A stretch of DNA of 38,824 nt from Muribaculaceae bacterium (GTDB lineage Bacteria > Bacteroidota > Bacteroidia > Bacteroidales > Muribaculaceae): contig VSPD01000023.1 in the NCBI GenBank assembly GCA_009775125.1, forward strand, positions 1 through 38,824. Direction: 5' to 3'. The notes under the pieces were generated by a model, which worked only from the letters and a program-made list of their open reading frames with translations, had not been told where the DNA came from and made no database searches. The position numbers and the translations under genes were made by a program. This document shows, in pieces, positions 8,000 to 15,382 of the stretch; the first letter of the stretch is position 1; every line of letters starts with the position of its first letter.

Positions 8000-8590
8000 T
8001 CAATCAATTATAGAAACGCCGTCGACGGCGGCAAAACGCGATGTGAAAAGCGGAGCGTCGTCGAGACGCAGCTCCACCGTCATACGGCAACTGTTGTCAA
8101 ATTCCTGAGCGACAATGCGCACACCGTCGCCTTTGGCCACACGCATCACGTCGTTCATAGCCAGGTACGGGAATGTAAACTCGATGTGCGCCATCTCGTG
8201 CACGTCGATTATCTCTCCGGCTTCAATGGCGGCGCGGGCGGCCTCACGATAGGCTGCAATCAGCCCCGATGTGCCGAGCTTGATGCCTCCGAAATAGCGC
8301 ACCACGGCAATAACCACGTTGGTAAGTCCAAAAGAGTTTATTTGCCCGAGTATGGGCTTGCCCGCGGTGCCCGACGGCTCGCCGTTGTCCGACGAAAGGA
8401 AGGTGGCGCGGTCGGCGCCGATCATATAAGCCCAGCACACATGCCGGGCATCGTGATATTCATTAGCGATACGCGCTATCACGGCGCGAGCCGCCTCGGC
8501 GGAATCCACCGGGGCGGCAAAAGCCATGAATTTACTCATTTTTTCGCGGATGATGCCTTCCGACGGCGCCGCGAGTGTCTGATATTTCAT
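8000..8590 (-). CDS. yigZ: YigZ / IMPACT family protein
   Basis: 196 aa, cytoplasmic. The N-terminal domain has the family signatures DARHVCWAYMIG, then SSDNGEPSGTAGKPILGQI and NVVIAVVRYFGGIKLGTSGL; a C-terminal RRM/EF-G-like domain follows (about 135-196). The eukaryotic relative IMPACT regulates the kinase GCN2; the bacterial role is unclear, possibly translation-related. The ATG at 8590 is 3 nt from the left end of the MITE-like element, so any promoter must lie inside that element. It leads the minus-strand unit yigZ, alcohol dehydrogenase, carbonic anhydrase. The identification is firm by motif. Confidence 0.92.
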   Translation of the reverse strand: MKYQTLAAPSEGIIREKMSKFMAFAAPVDSAEAARAVIARIANEYHDARHVCWAYMIGADRATFLSSDNGEPSGTAGKPILGQINSFGLTNVVIAVVRYFGGIKLGTSGLIAAYREAARAAIEAGEIIDVHEMAHIEFTFPYLAMNDVMRVAKGDGVRIVAQEFDNSCRMTVELRLDDAPLFTSRFAAVDGVSIID

Positions 8591-8592
8591 TC

Positions 8593-8960
8593 GAGCCTGT
8601 CACATAATAAATGGTAAAACGTGGGACCCGGATTTTGAAGCAGATTTTTCGGTGAGTTGAAGGAGTGTACTGGACGTACACGACTGAAACGAAGCGGAAA
8701 AGATGCCCAAAAGACGGGAACAAAAGGTATTTTCAATGTCAATTTTATACAAACATACTCTTAAATAAATATATATAGAAATTAACTAAAATAATCATTA
8801 AATGCTTGATTCTGTAATAAAATTACCATAGGTTCGGTTTCTCTTTGGCGCCTTTCGTGCAACTCTTCGGTCATGTGGCTCGCCACACTCCCTCATCGTT
8901 ACACAAAATTCGCTCAAAGATAAACCGCCCACGTTTTACCATTTATTATGGGACAGGCTC
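8593..8960. mobile_element. MITE-like element with 33-bp terminal inverted repeats
   Basis: Arms 8593-8625 and 8928-8960 are inverted repeats matching at 32 of 33 positions. Within them, the next 90 bp or so of each side are also loosely similar in inverse orientation, each with a hairpin at a matching place (8665-8670 with 8676-8681; 8874-8879 with 8882-8887). The centre (about 8730-8830) is AT-rich and carries no credible ORF. The element fills exactly the gap between the cydB stop codon and the yigZ start codon. A transposase is absent, so if mobile it is non-autonomous. No clear target-site duplication is seen. Confidence 0.65.
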
Positions 8961-10096
8961 TAATAAATATGAGAGTCCGAATTCAGTTCGCTGTCGGTGA
9001 GCGGGGTCGCGTTCATCTTGCGCCACACCACCCAGATGTAGGCTATGACAAACGGCACGAGCAGCGACACCCACGACATGACGGTGAGCGTGAAGTGCGA
9101 CGACGAACTGTTGGCGATTGTCAACGAGCTTTGCGCGTCGAGCAACGAAGGATAGTAGGCCGTGGATTCATATCCGGCAAGGAAGAACAGCACCATCACC
9201 ACAAGCACCGTGCCGATGCCGGAGTACCATATGCCTGTACGGAATTTTGCGTCGAGAGCCGAACGGATGATGCCGTAAAGCACACCGACAACGCCGATGA
9301 GGAGCATCGGCACCGTCCACCACATGCGCCAGAGATTGTTCCAATAGATATAATCTTCTTTTACCATCGTGCCGGAAGCATCGGCGCGATAGCCGTCGGC
9401 AAGCATAAGCAGCACGACGAAACCGATAAAGAGCACGGCAAATATCGCGCCGCTGAGCAACGTCTTGGTGCGAAGCGTGCGAGCCATGTCTTCGCCGCCG
9501 TCGACGGCATTCAGCAGATACATGGCGCCTTGTGTGCGCGCAAGGAAGAACACGGTGAATCCGAGCAGCAGACAGCCGGGTTCCGTCATGGCTTCGAGGC
9601 CATGCGTGGCGCTCCACTGCGAAATCACGGGAGCGGCTCCGTCGAGGATATTGCCTTTGGCTACCGTGAATTCGGCTCCGAAAAACATCATGCCCACGGC
9701 CACGCCGAGCATTACGCATCCAAAGAAGCCATTGAACATAAGCAAGCCGTCGTAGAGGCGTGTGCCGTAGAGATTGCCGCTCTTGCGACGGAACTCATAG
9801 CTGAACGCCTGCACCACAAAACTGACCAGGATGAGCATCCACAGCCAGTAGGCTCCGCCAAAACTTGTGGAATAGAACAACGGGAACGATGCGAAGAATG
9901 CGCCGCCAAACACCACAAGCGTGGTGAACGTAAATTCCCATTTGCGTCCGAGGGCGTTTACCACCAGCGATTTATATTGCTGTTTTGTTTCCAGCAGCAT
10001 CGACTGTCCGCCCTGCACAAAAAGCAGGAACACCAACACCGCGCCAAGCACGGCTATCAACAGCCACCAATAGGCCTGTAACACTTGTATTTCCAT
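8960..10096 (-). CDS. cydB: Cytochrome bd ubiquinol/menaquinol oxidase subunit II
   Basis: 378 aa integral membrane protein. It is subunit II of the cytochrome bd oxidase, which oxidises menaquinol or ubiquinol and reduces oxygen to water with high affinity, supporting growth at trace oxygen and protecting anaerobes. About eight to nine hydrophobic segments are visible (for example WWLLIAVLGAVLVFLLFVQG at the N-terminus and SWVSLLVPFVIAYIWVVW near the C-terminus), and the quinone-oxidase-like phrases GRKWEFTFTTLV and YGTRLYDGL fit the CydB family. It starts 2 nt after the cydA stop. Its TAG overlaps the outer base of the right arm of the MITE-like element, so the element may have replaced the native downstream sequence. 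Confidence 0.95.
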   Translation of the reverse strand: MEIQVLQAYWWLLIAVLGAVLVFLLFVQGGQSMLLETKQQYKSLVVNALGRKWEFTFTTLVVFGGAFFASFPLFYSTSFGGAYWLWMLILVSFVVQAFSYEFRRKSGNLYGTRLYDGLLMFNGFFGCVMLGVAVGMMFFGAEFTVAKGNILDGAAPVISQWSATHGLEAMTEPGCLLLGFTVFFLARTQGAMYLLNAVDGGEDMARTLRTKTLLSGAIFAVLFIGFVVLLMLADGYRADASGTMVKEDYIYWNNLWRMWWTVPMLLIGVVGVLYGIIRSALDAKFRTGIWYSGIGTVLVVMVLFFLAGYESTAYYPSLLDAQSSLTIANSSSSHFTLTVMSWVSLLVPFVIAYIWVVWRKMNATPLTDSELNSDSHIY

Positions 10097-10098
10097 AA

Positions 10099-11664
10099 TT
10101 ATTTAGCGGACTCGATGTCGGAGCCGGTCGATTTAGAGATGAAACGAATCATGATGCTTATCTCGGCAAAAAGGAGCAATGTGAAAAGCACGGCAAAAAT
10201 CCAGAATGTGGTGGCAACCGAACCGGCCGGAATGTCGGAAATCGCCGCTCCTGTGGGAAGCAAGTCCTGAATAACCCAAGGCTGACGTCCGGCCTCGGCT
10301 ACAATCCATCCCGACTGCGAGCATATCCACACGACGGGTATGGAAAGGATGCCCACCCAGTGCAGCCAACCTTTCTCGAGCACCGACGTCTTGCGATAAG
10401 ACACGAAAAGAAGCACGATGAAAAGAAGGAGCAAATAGCCGCCGGTCATTACCATAATGCGGAACGAGTAGAATGTCAACGGCACATTGGGCACGGCATC
10501 TTCGGGGCTCGAAAGATAACCGTAGCCGAAATATTTGAAATTGGCGTCGATGTCGGCCTGCGCGGCAGCCATAGCCTCGGTGTCGCCGGCCTTTTCAGCC
10601 ACGCCATAAGCGCGGAGCGCGTCTTGCGCCTTCTTGCCAAGGGCGATGCGCTCGGCATACGACACGGTATTCACGGTGTCGCCGGCGGCATTTATCTCGA
10701 TGCCGTCTATCAAGTCATTGATACCCGGCACGAAAGCATTCGGGTCGTGCGTAGCCAGTATCGACAGGCCGTAGGGAATATCTATCGAGAAGTGCATTTC
10801 GGGCTGAGTGTCGCCGGGACGCTTGTCGGCGTTGACTACACCAAGGGCGACAAGGCTCTGGCCTTTCGCACCGTTGTAGAGACCTTCCATTGCCGCAAGT
10901 TTCATAGGCTGCACACGCGCCACCTCTACGGCCGAACCGTCGCCGGTCCAGGCCACGAGCACTGCGCCGGCGAGACCTACCCACGAAGCCACTTTCATCG
11001 ACTTCTTAGCAGCCTCGACATTGCTTTTGCGCCAGAGCAGCCAAGAGCTCACGCCCACAACAAACACGGCGGCAAGCACCCATCCCGACGTTACGGCATG
11101 GAAGAATTTATTCATGGCCACGGAGTTGAACGCCACTTCCCAGAAATTATCCATAACGTTGCGCATCTGCGAGGGATCGAAGCGCATGCCGACCGGGTTC
11201 TGCATCCAGGCATTCGCAATCAAAATCCAGAGTGCCGACAGCGACACGCCAAGGGCTGTGAGCCATGTAGAGGCAAGATGGAACCCTTTGCTAACCTTCT
11301 TCCAGCCGAAAAACATAACGGCCACGAAGGTCGCTTCCATGAAAAAGGCCAAAATACCTTCTATGGCAAGCGGAGCGCCGAAAATGTCGCCGACAAACCA
11401 AGAATAGTTCGACCAGTTTGTTCCGAACTCAAATTCAAGGATGATGCCGGTGGCCACGCCGCAGGCAAAATTTATGCCGAACAGCGTCATCCAGAACTTG
11501 GTTATACCCTTCCACTTAGCATCGCCGGTACGCACATAAATCGTTTCCATTATCGCCACGATAAGCGACAAGCCGATAGTGAGCGGCACGAACAGCCAAT
11601 GGTACATGGCCGTGAGCGCGAATTGCGCGCGCGACCAGTCTACTACACTCATTAGATCATTCAT
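10099..11664 (-). CDS. cydA: Cytochrome bd ubiquinol/menaquinol oxidase subunit I
   Basis: 521 aa integral membrane protein carrying the three haems of the bd oxidase. Haem-ligand candidates are in place: His22 (MYHWLFVPLTIG), His189 (FFHAVTSGW), Met404 (SFRIMVMTGGY), and Glu102 and Glu109 in APLAIEGILAFFMEATF. The N-terminal half contains the GWKKVSKGFHLASTWL segment typical of CydA. The quinol loop region (about 250-390) is of ordinary length. Start: ATG at 11664, with another Met at codon 5; the choice changes little. It is translated just before cydB (2-nt gap) and 22 nt after the DUF4492 gene, so the three form one operon. Identification is firm. Confidence 0.96.
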   Translation of the reverse strand: MNDLMSVVDWSRAQFALTAMYHWLFVPLTIGLSLIVAIMETIYVRTGDAKWKGITKFWMTLFGINFACGVATGIILEFEFGTNWSNYSWFVGDIFGAPLAIEGILAFFMEATFVAVMFFGWKKVSKGFHLASTWLTALGVSLSALWILIANAWMQNPVGMRFDPSQMRNVMDNFWEVAFNSVAMNKFFHAVTSGWVLAAVFVVGVSSWLLWRKSNVEAAKKSMKVASWVGLAGAVLVAWTGDGSAVEVARVQPMKLAAMEGLYNGAKGQSLVALGVVNADKRPGDTQPEMHFSIDIPYGLSILATHDPNAFVPGINDLIDGIEINAAGDTVNTVSYAERIALGKKAQDALRAYGVAEKAGDTEAMAAAQADIDANFKYFGYGYLSSPEDAVPNVPLTFYSFRIMVMTGGYLLLLFIVLLFVSYRKTSVLEKGWLHWVGILSIPVVWICSQSGWIVAEAGRQPWVIQDLLPTGAAISDIPAGSVATTFWIFAVLFTLLLFAEISIMIRFISKSTGSDIESAK

Positions 11665-11686
11665 GATATTTAATTTAGATATTTTG

Positions 11687-11902
11687 TCAACGTGTAAGGT
11701 TTTCCCTCACGGCACGGGCCCGGTCGGCGTCATTGTCATAGTCACGCTCGAGCAGGTTGGGGAAGAAAAACAGTTTGAGTATCAGAAAAAAAATAGCCAG
11801 TTTGGCAAGAATGAGCAGCCACAGGGAGCGTCCCACGGTCATTCCGCGAAACCCGTCGACGTAAAACCGCCACACCTTATATGCGCTGTCCTTGATTTTC
11901 AT
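11687..11902 (-). CDS. DUF4492 small membrane protein, cyd-associated
   Basis: 71 aa. It has a positively charged N-terminal part with YKVWRFYVDGFRGMTVGRSLW and one hydrophobic helix (LWLLILAKLAIFFLILKLFFF), then an acidic/basic tail. This is the DUF4492 pattern, a small protein commonly found directly upstream of cydA in Bacteroidetes and some Campylobacterota (family knowledge). By position it may be an accessory subunit or assembly factor of the bd oxidase, analogous in place but not in sequence to CydX. Its ATG overlaps the stop of the nucleotidyltransferase gene (ATGA, 11899-11902), implying translational coupling. Role is inferred from context only. Confidence 0.85.
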   Translation of the reverse strand: MKIKDSAYKVWRFYVDGFRGMTVGRSLWLLILAKLAIFFLILKLFFFPNLLERDYDNDADRARAVRENLTR

Positions 11903-12216
11903 GATAGTATCAGGCCCTCTTTTGATATGTTATTTGAAAAAGGTGTGTTAAACGGTCGATTATCCCAATCTTTACGAAGCATGACATAGGGGCTTATCGC
12001 CACCCCGGTTTCATATTCGATAGAAAAAAGCGGAGCGGTGATACGAAACTCGTCTTCAATCGACAATGACTCTCCATCAACCAGCACAAGCAAATCTATG
12101 TCGCTATCTGACCGAGCATCGCCTCTTGCCTGACTGCCGTATAAAATTGTCATACATGGCGGGATTGCCTTTTGCATAACTTCTTTTATCCTTTCTATGA
12201 TGGCTGTTTGTGTCAT
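11899..12216 (-). CDS. Small MNT-type nucleotidyltransferase domain protein
   Basis: 105 aa. The nucleotidyltransferase-fold motif is clear: YGSQARGDARSDSDIDLLVL, with the GS pair and two Asp of the metal site. Such minimal proteins often pair with a HEPN-domain toxin (as in MNT/HEPN modules, where the transferase AMPylates the toxin). No HEPN gene is adjacent here: downstream is DUF4492, overlapping by 4 nt, then cydAB. It may therefore be a lone antitoxin remnant or a regulator that became coupled to the oxidase operon. A TAnnTTTG element lies only 4 nt upstream of the ATG, so the mRNA may be nearly leaderless, or translation may begin at Met14. Confidence 0.85.
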   Translation of the reverse strand: MTQTAIIERIKEVMQKAIPPCMTILYGSQARGDARSDSDIDLLVLVDGESLSIEDEFRITAPLFSIEYETGVAISPYVMLRKDWDNRPFNTPFSNNISKEGLILS

Positions 12217-12220
12217 GTTG

Positions 12221-12228
12221 CAAATTTA
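12221..12228 (-). promoter_or_regulatory. Candidate -7 element for the nucleotidyltransferase-cyd operon
   Basis: TAAATTTG on the minus strand fits the Bacteroidetes TAnnTTTG. No good TTG occurs 19-20 nt upstream, so support is partial. Spacing to the ATG at 12216 is 4 nt. Confidence 0.45.
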
Positions 12229-12267
12229 TAACTTTTATTTTAATAAACGCCACAGGCGTCAATGATT

Positions 12268-12298
12268 TTTGCCATGTCGGCGGAATTTTTTAATTTTG
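12268..12298 (+). promoter_or_regulatory. Bacteroidetes-type promoter for the HAD phosphatase gene
   Basis: TTTG at 12268-12271, 19 nt, then TAATTTTG at 12291-12298: a full match to the TTTG/TAnnTTTG consensus. The ATG follows 24 nt after the -7 element. Confidence 0.75.
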
Positions 12299-12322
12299 CA
12301 TCAACATCACCATAAATATTTT

Positions 12323-12946
12323 ATGTACAAAGCAGCATTATTCGATTTAGACGGAGTTCTCGTCGACTCCGAAGGTGTATATTCCGATTTCTGGAAAAAG
12401 ACCGGAGAGGATTTTGAGGTGGGCGTTCCCAATTTCGAACAAGTAATCAAGGGCTCGACTCTCGAGCAGATTCTCAACCGATATTTCCCCGACGAGACCA
12501 TCCGGTCGCAGGTGGCAACGCTTATTGCCGACCATGAGAAGACCATGAGATATATCCTTTTCGACGGTGTGCTCCATTTCTTGCAGCAACTCTCGAAAAA
12601 AGGAATTCCAATGGCAATTGTCACAAGCAGCAACGCCACAAAAATGAACAGCCTGTTTGAGCAAAATCCCGGATTCCGCGACTTCTTCCGCACTGTGATT
12701 GTCGACAAGGATGTGACAAACTCCAAGCCGGACCCCGAAGGATATTTGAAAGCGGCCGGCCGGCTCGACGTCGCGCCGGAAGATTGCATCGTGTTCGAAG
12801 ACTCGCTCAACGGCGTCAAAGCCGGAATTGCCGCCGGAGCAAAAGTGATAGCCCTTTCCACCACCAACTCTCCCGAACGGCTTACGCCTCTGACCCCCAC
12901 GGTGTTCCCCACCCTGGCCGACGTCGACCCCGACAGCTGGTTTTAA
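12323..12946 (+). CDS. HAD-family phosphatase, beta-phosphoglucomutase-like subfamily
   Basis: 207 aa, cytoplasmic. Start at the ATG (12323) because it places the catalytic motif at the usual N-terminal position and lies just after the promoter; an upstream TTG would put coding sequence across the promoter. HAD motifs in order: I, FDLDGVLVDSEG (Asp8 nucleophile, Asp10 acid/base); a helical cap (about 15-85); II, TSSN (about 110-113); III, Lys in SKPDPEGY; IV, VFEDSLNGVKAG. The pattern matches sugar-phosphate phosphatases and beta-phosphoglucomutases; a substrate cannot be named. It is a probable single-gene unit, divergent from the cyd operon, with aminopeptidase P next downstream. Confidence 0.9.
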   Translation: MYKAALFDLDGVLVDSEGVYSDFWKKTGEDFEVGVPNFEQVIKGSTLEQILNRYFPDETIRSQVATLIADHEKTMRYILFDGVLHFLQQLSKKGIPMAIVTSSNATKMNSLFEQNPGFRDFFRTVIVDKDVTNSKPDPEGYLKAAGRLDVAPEDCIVFEDSLNGVKAGIAAGAKVIALSTTNSPERLTPLTPTVFPTLADVDPDSWF

Positions 12947-12990
12947 TGTTTTTTAACGCCCACACGGCTTTCCGACCAACATAATTCGCG

Positions 12991-12998
12991 TATTTTTG
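12991..12998 (+). promoter_or_regulatory. Candidate -7 element for the aminopeptidase P gene
   Basis: TATTTTTG matches TAnnTTTG and lies 15 nt before the ATG at 13014. The -33 region has only a weak TTTC. Confidence 0.55.
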
Positions 12999-13013
12999 TA
13001 GAAAAATATAGTA

Positions 13014-14801
13014 ATGAAAAATGAAATAAACTTGCGTATCGAGGCTTTACGCGCAGCCATGAGTGCCGCCGGCATCGATGCTGTGATAATACCTCAGACC
13101 GATCCTCACCAAAGCGAATACCTTGCCGACCATTGGCAGGTACGGCGGTGGCTGTCGGGATTTACCGGTTCGGCCGGCTCACTCGTCGTCACCGCAGACA
13201 AGACTCTGCTGTGGACCGACTCGCGTTATTTCATACAGGCCGCCGACCAACTCGACGGAACAGGAATCGCCCTTATGAAGGACGGATTGCCCGAAACCCC
13301 CTCGATCACCGCATACCTCTGTTCAAACTTGCCTTCGGGCGCCACTGTGGGCGTCGACGGGATGCTTCTTTCCGCCGCCGAGGTGGAACGCATTACCCCG
13401 GAATATGCCAAACACGGCATCAAGATAGACACCTCTTTCGACATCATCGACAATATATGGCACGACCGTCCGCCGCTGCCCAAGGAGCCGATATTTATCC
13501 ACGGCATGGAATACGCCGGACAGGACGCCGCCGACAAACTTGCCGGAATCCTCGACGAAGCCCGCGGCCACGGGGCCGACGCCACATTTATATCCGCGCT
13601 CGACGAAATTGCTTGGGCCCTCAATATCCGCTCACGCGACGTGAAGTACAATCCGGTTGTCACGGCATACCTGTTTGTCGGCGACCGAGGCGGGGTGCTG
13701 TTCACCGACCCCGACAAGGCCGACCGCGACATTGTCGACTATCTGCTGTCGCAAGGCGTGATGACCTGCAACTACGCCGACATAAAGTCGTTTATCGCCA
13801 ATCTTCCCGCCGACATGAAGGTGCTCATTGAGCCGGCCTCCACATCGGCCACACTTGCCGCCCTGCTCGGCGACCGCGTCGTGAAAGGAAAGTCGCCCGT
13901 GGCCTTGGCCAAGGCTTGCCGCAACGAGGCACAGATTCGAGGCATCCGCGAGGCCATGGTCCGCGACGGCATAGCCCTGACACATGCCATGATGGCAGTG
14001 GAGAAAGCTCTGGCCGAAGGCAGAAGAATCACGGAAATGGACGTTGACGCTCTTTTGCTGAAACATCGCTCGGCTCAGCCTCTTTTCTTCGACGAAAGTT
14101 TCGGCACGATAGCCGGGTACGGCCCCCACGGCGCAATCGTCCACTACGAGGCCGACGAAGCCTCAAATGCCGAAATACGCCCCGAGGGCTTGCTTCTCAT
14201 CGACTCCGGCGCTCAATATCTCGACGGCACCACCGACATAACACGCACCATAGCCTGCGGAACGCCCACCGATGCCGAACGCCACGACTTCACCCTCGTG
14301 ATGAAAGGACACATAGCCCTTGCGCGCATGGTATTCCCCGAAGGCACACGCGGCACCCAACTCGACGCCGTAGCCCGCCAATATCTTTGGCGCGAAGGCC
14401 TCGCATATCTACATGGCACGGGGCATGGCGTGGGCCATTTCCTCAATGTGCACGAAGGCCCGCAAGGCATCCGGCTCAACGACGTGCCCACCCCGCTCAT
14501 GCCCGGCATGGTCACGTCCAACGAACCGGGCCTCTACCGCGAGGGCATCCATGGCATCCGTTGTGAGAACCTTATGCTCACCGTGCCTGCCATGACCACT
14601 GAATTCGGACGCTTCCTGCGTTTCGAGACCATAACGCTCTTTCCCTTCGACCTCTCGCTGTTCGAGACCGAAATTATGAACCCCGACGAGATAGCATGGG
14701 TCAACGACTACCATGCCACGGTGCGCGAGACGCTATCCCCCGGCCTCGACGCCGAAGCCCGCGCATGGCTCGCCGAGAAAACCCGCCCCCTCCCCTTATA
14801 A
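13014..14801 (+). CDS. Aminopeptidase P family metallopeptidase (M24B), Xaa-Pro type
   Basis: 595 aa, cytoplasmic. It removes the N-terminal residue from peptides with proline in second position, helping peptide nutrition. Domains in order: two creatinase-like N-terminal domains (about 5-300), catalytic M24 pita-bread domain (about 310-525) and the extra C-terminal M24C region (about 535-595) of the long eukaryote-like form common in Bacteroidetes. Metal ligands are visible: Asp in LIDSGAQYLDGTTDITRT (two Asp), His in GHGVGHFLNVHEGP, Glu in SNEPGLYREG and Glu in RCENLML. Length fits the family. It is followed 30 nt later by the gamma carbonic anhydrase-like gene. Identification is firm. Confidence 0.95.
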   Translation: MKNEINLRIEALRAAMSAAGIDAVIIPQTDPHQSEYLADHWQVRRWLSGFTGSAGSLVVTADKTLLWTDSRYFIQAADQLDGTGIALMKDGLPETPSITAYLCSNLPSGATVGVDGMLLSAAEVERITPEYAKHGIKIDTSFDIIDNIWHDRPPLPKEPIFIHGMEYAGQDAADKLAGILDEARGHGADATFISALDEIAWALNIRSRDVKYNPVVTAYLFVGDRGGVLFTDPDKADRDIVDYLLSQGVMTCNYADIKSFIANLPADMKVLIEPASTSATLAALLGDRVVKGKSPVALAKACRNEAQIRGIREAMVRDGIALTHAMMAVEKALAEGRRITEMDVDALLLKHRSAQPLFFDESFGTIAGYGPHGAIVHYEADEASNAEIRPEGLLLIDSGAQYLDGTTDITRTIACGTPTDAERHDFTLVMKGHIALARMVFPEGTRGTQLDAVARQYLWREGLAYLHGTGHGVGHFLNVHEGPQGIRLNDVPTPLMPGMVTSNEPGLYREGIHGIRCENLMLTVPAMTTEFGRFLRFETITLFPFDLSLFETEIMNPDEIAWVNDYHATVRETLSPGLDAEARAWLAEKTRPLPL

Positions 14802-14831
14802 CTTATAACTCATACCTCATACTTAAATAAA

Positions 14832-15377
14832 ATGGCTCTTATCATACCCCTCCGTGGCCACAATCCCGAAATAGGCCGCGACTGTTTCCTTGCAGAAAAC
14901 GCCACTGTGGTCGGCGATGTCGTAATGGGCGACGAATGTTCCGTATGGTTCAACACCGTGCTCCGTGGCGATGTAAATTCAATCCGCATCGGCCACCGCG
15001 TCAACATACAAGACGGCTCCGTGCTCCACACACTTTTCAAAAAATCGACTATTGAAATCGGCAACGATGTGTCAATCGGACATAATGTAACCATCCACGG
15101 CGCAAAAATCCGCGACTACGCCCTCATTGGCATGGGCTCCGTTGTGATGGACGATGCCGAGGTGGGCGAAGGAGCGATAGTGGCCGCAGGCGCGGTGGTG
15201 CTGTCGCGCACAAAAATAGGCCCCAACGAACTTTGGGCCGGCGCTCCCGCCAAATACATCAAACAGGTCGACCCCGAACAAAGCCGCGAGATAAACCAAA
15301 AGATAGCCCACAACTATCTTCTCTACTCACGCTGGTACACACACCCCGACCTGCCCAACCCCCTCGACGAGCAATAG
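14832..15377 (+). CDS. Gamma carbonic anhydrase-like hexapeptide-repeat protein
   Basis: 181 aa. A left-handed beta-helix of hexapeptide repeats (IGRDCFLAENATVVGDVVMG and so on) spans most of the chain. The three metal-ligand His of the gamma carbonic anhydrase group are kept: His66 (GSVLHTLF), His84 and His89 (IGHNVTIHGA). Members (YrdA/PaaY/CaiE group) form trimers; some are active carbonic anhydrases and others are thioesterase-like or of unknown role, so enzymatic activity is likely but unproven. It ends with a short C-terminal helix. It lies 5 nt before the phosphoesterase gene. The window holds a second, unrelated carbonic anhydrase at 6279. Confidence 0.9.
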   Translation: MALIIPLRGHNPEIGRDCFLAENATVVGDVVMGDECSVWFNTVLRGDVNSIRIGHRVNIQDGSVLHTLFKKSTIEIGNDVSIGHNVTIHGAKIRDYALIGMGSVVMDDAEVGEGAIVAAGAVVLSRTKIGPNELWAGAPAKYIKQVDPEQSREINQKIAHNYLLYSRWYTHPDLPNPLDEQ

Positions 15378-15382
15378 CCAAT

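Noticed and set aside
6904..8013. A 369-codon plus-strand frame opposite the alcohol dehydrogenase gene
   Set aside because: It is antisense to a gene with all its metal ligands and has no recognisable motif.
8948..11655. Two long plus-strand frames opposite cydB and cydA (377 and 431 codons)
   Set aside because: They lie antisense to clear cyd genes, are rich in His, Arg and Glu as expected from complementing membrane-protein codons, and match no family.
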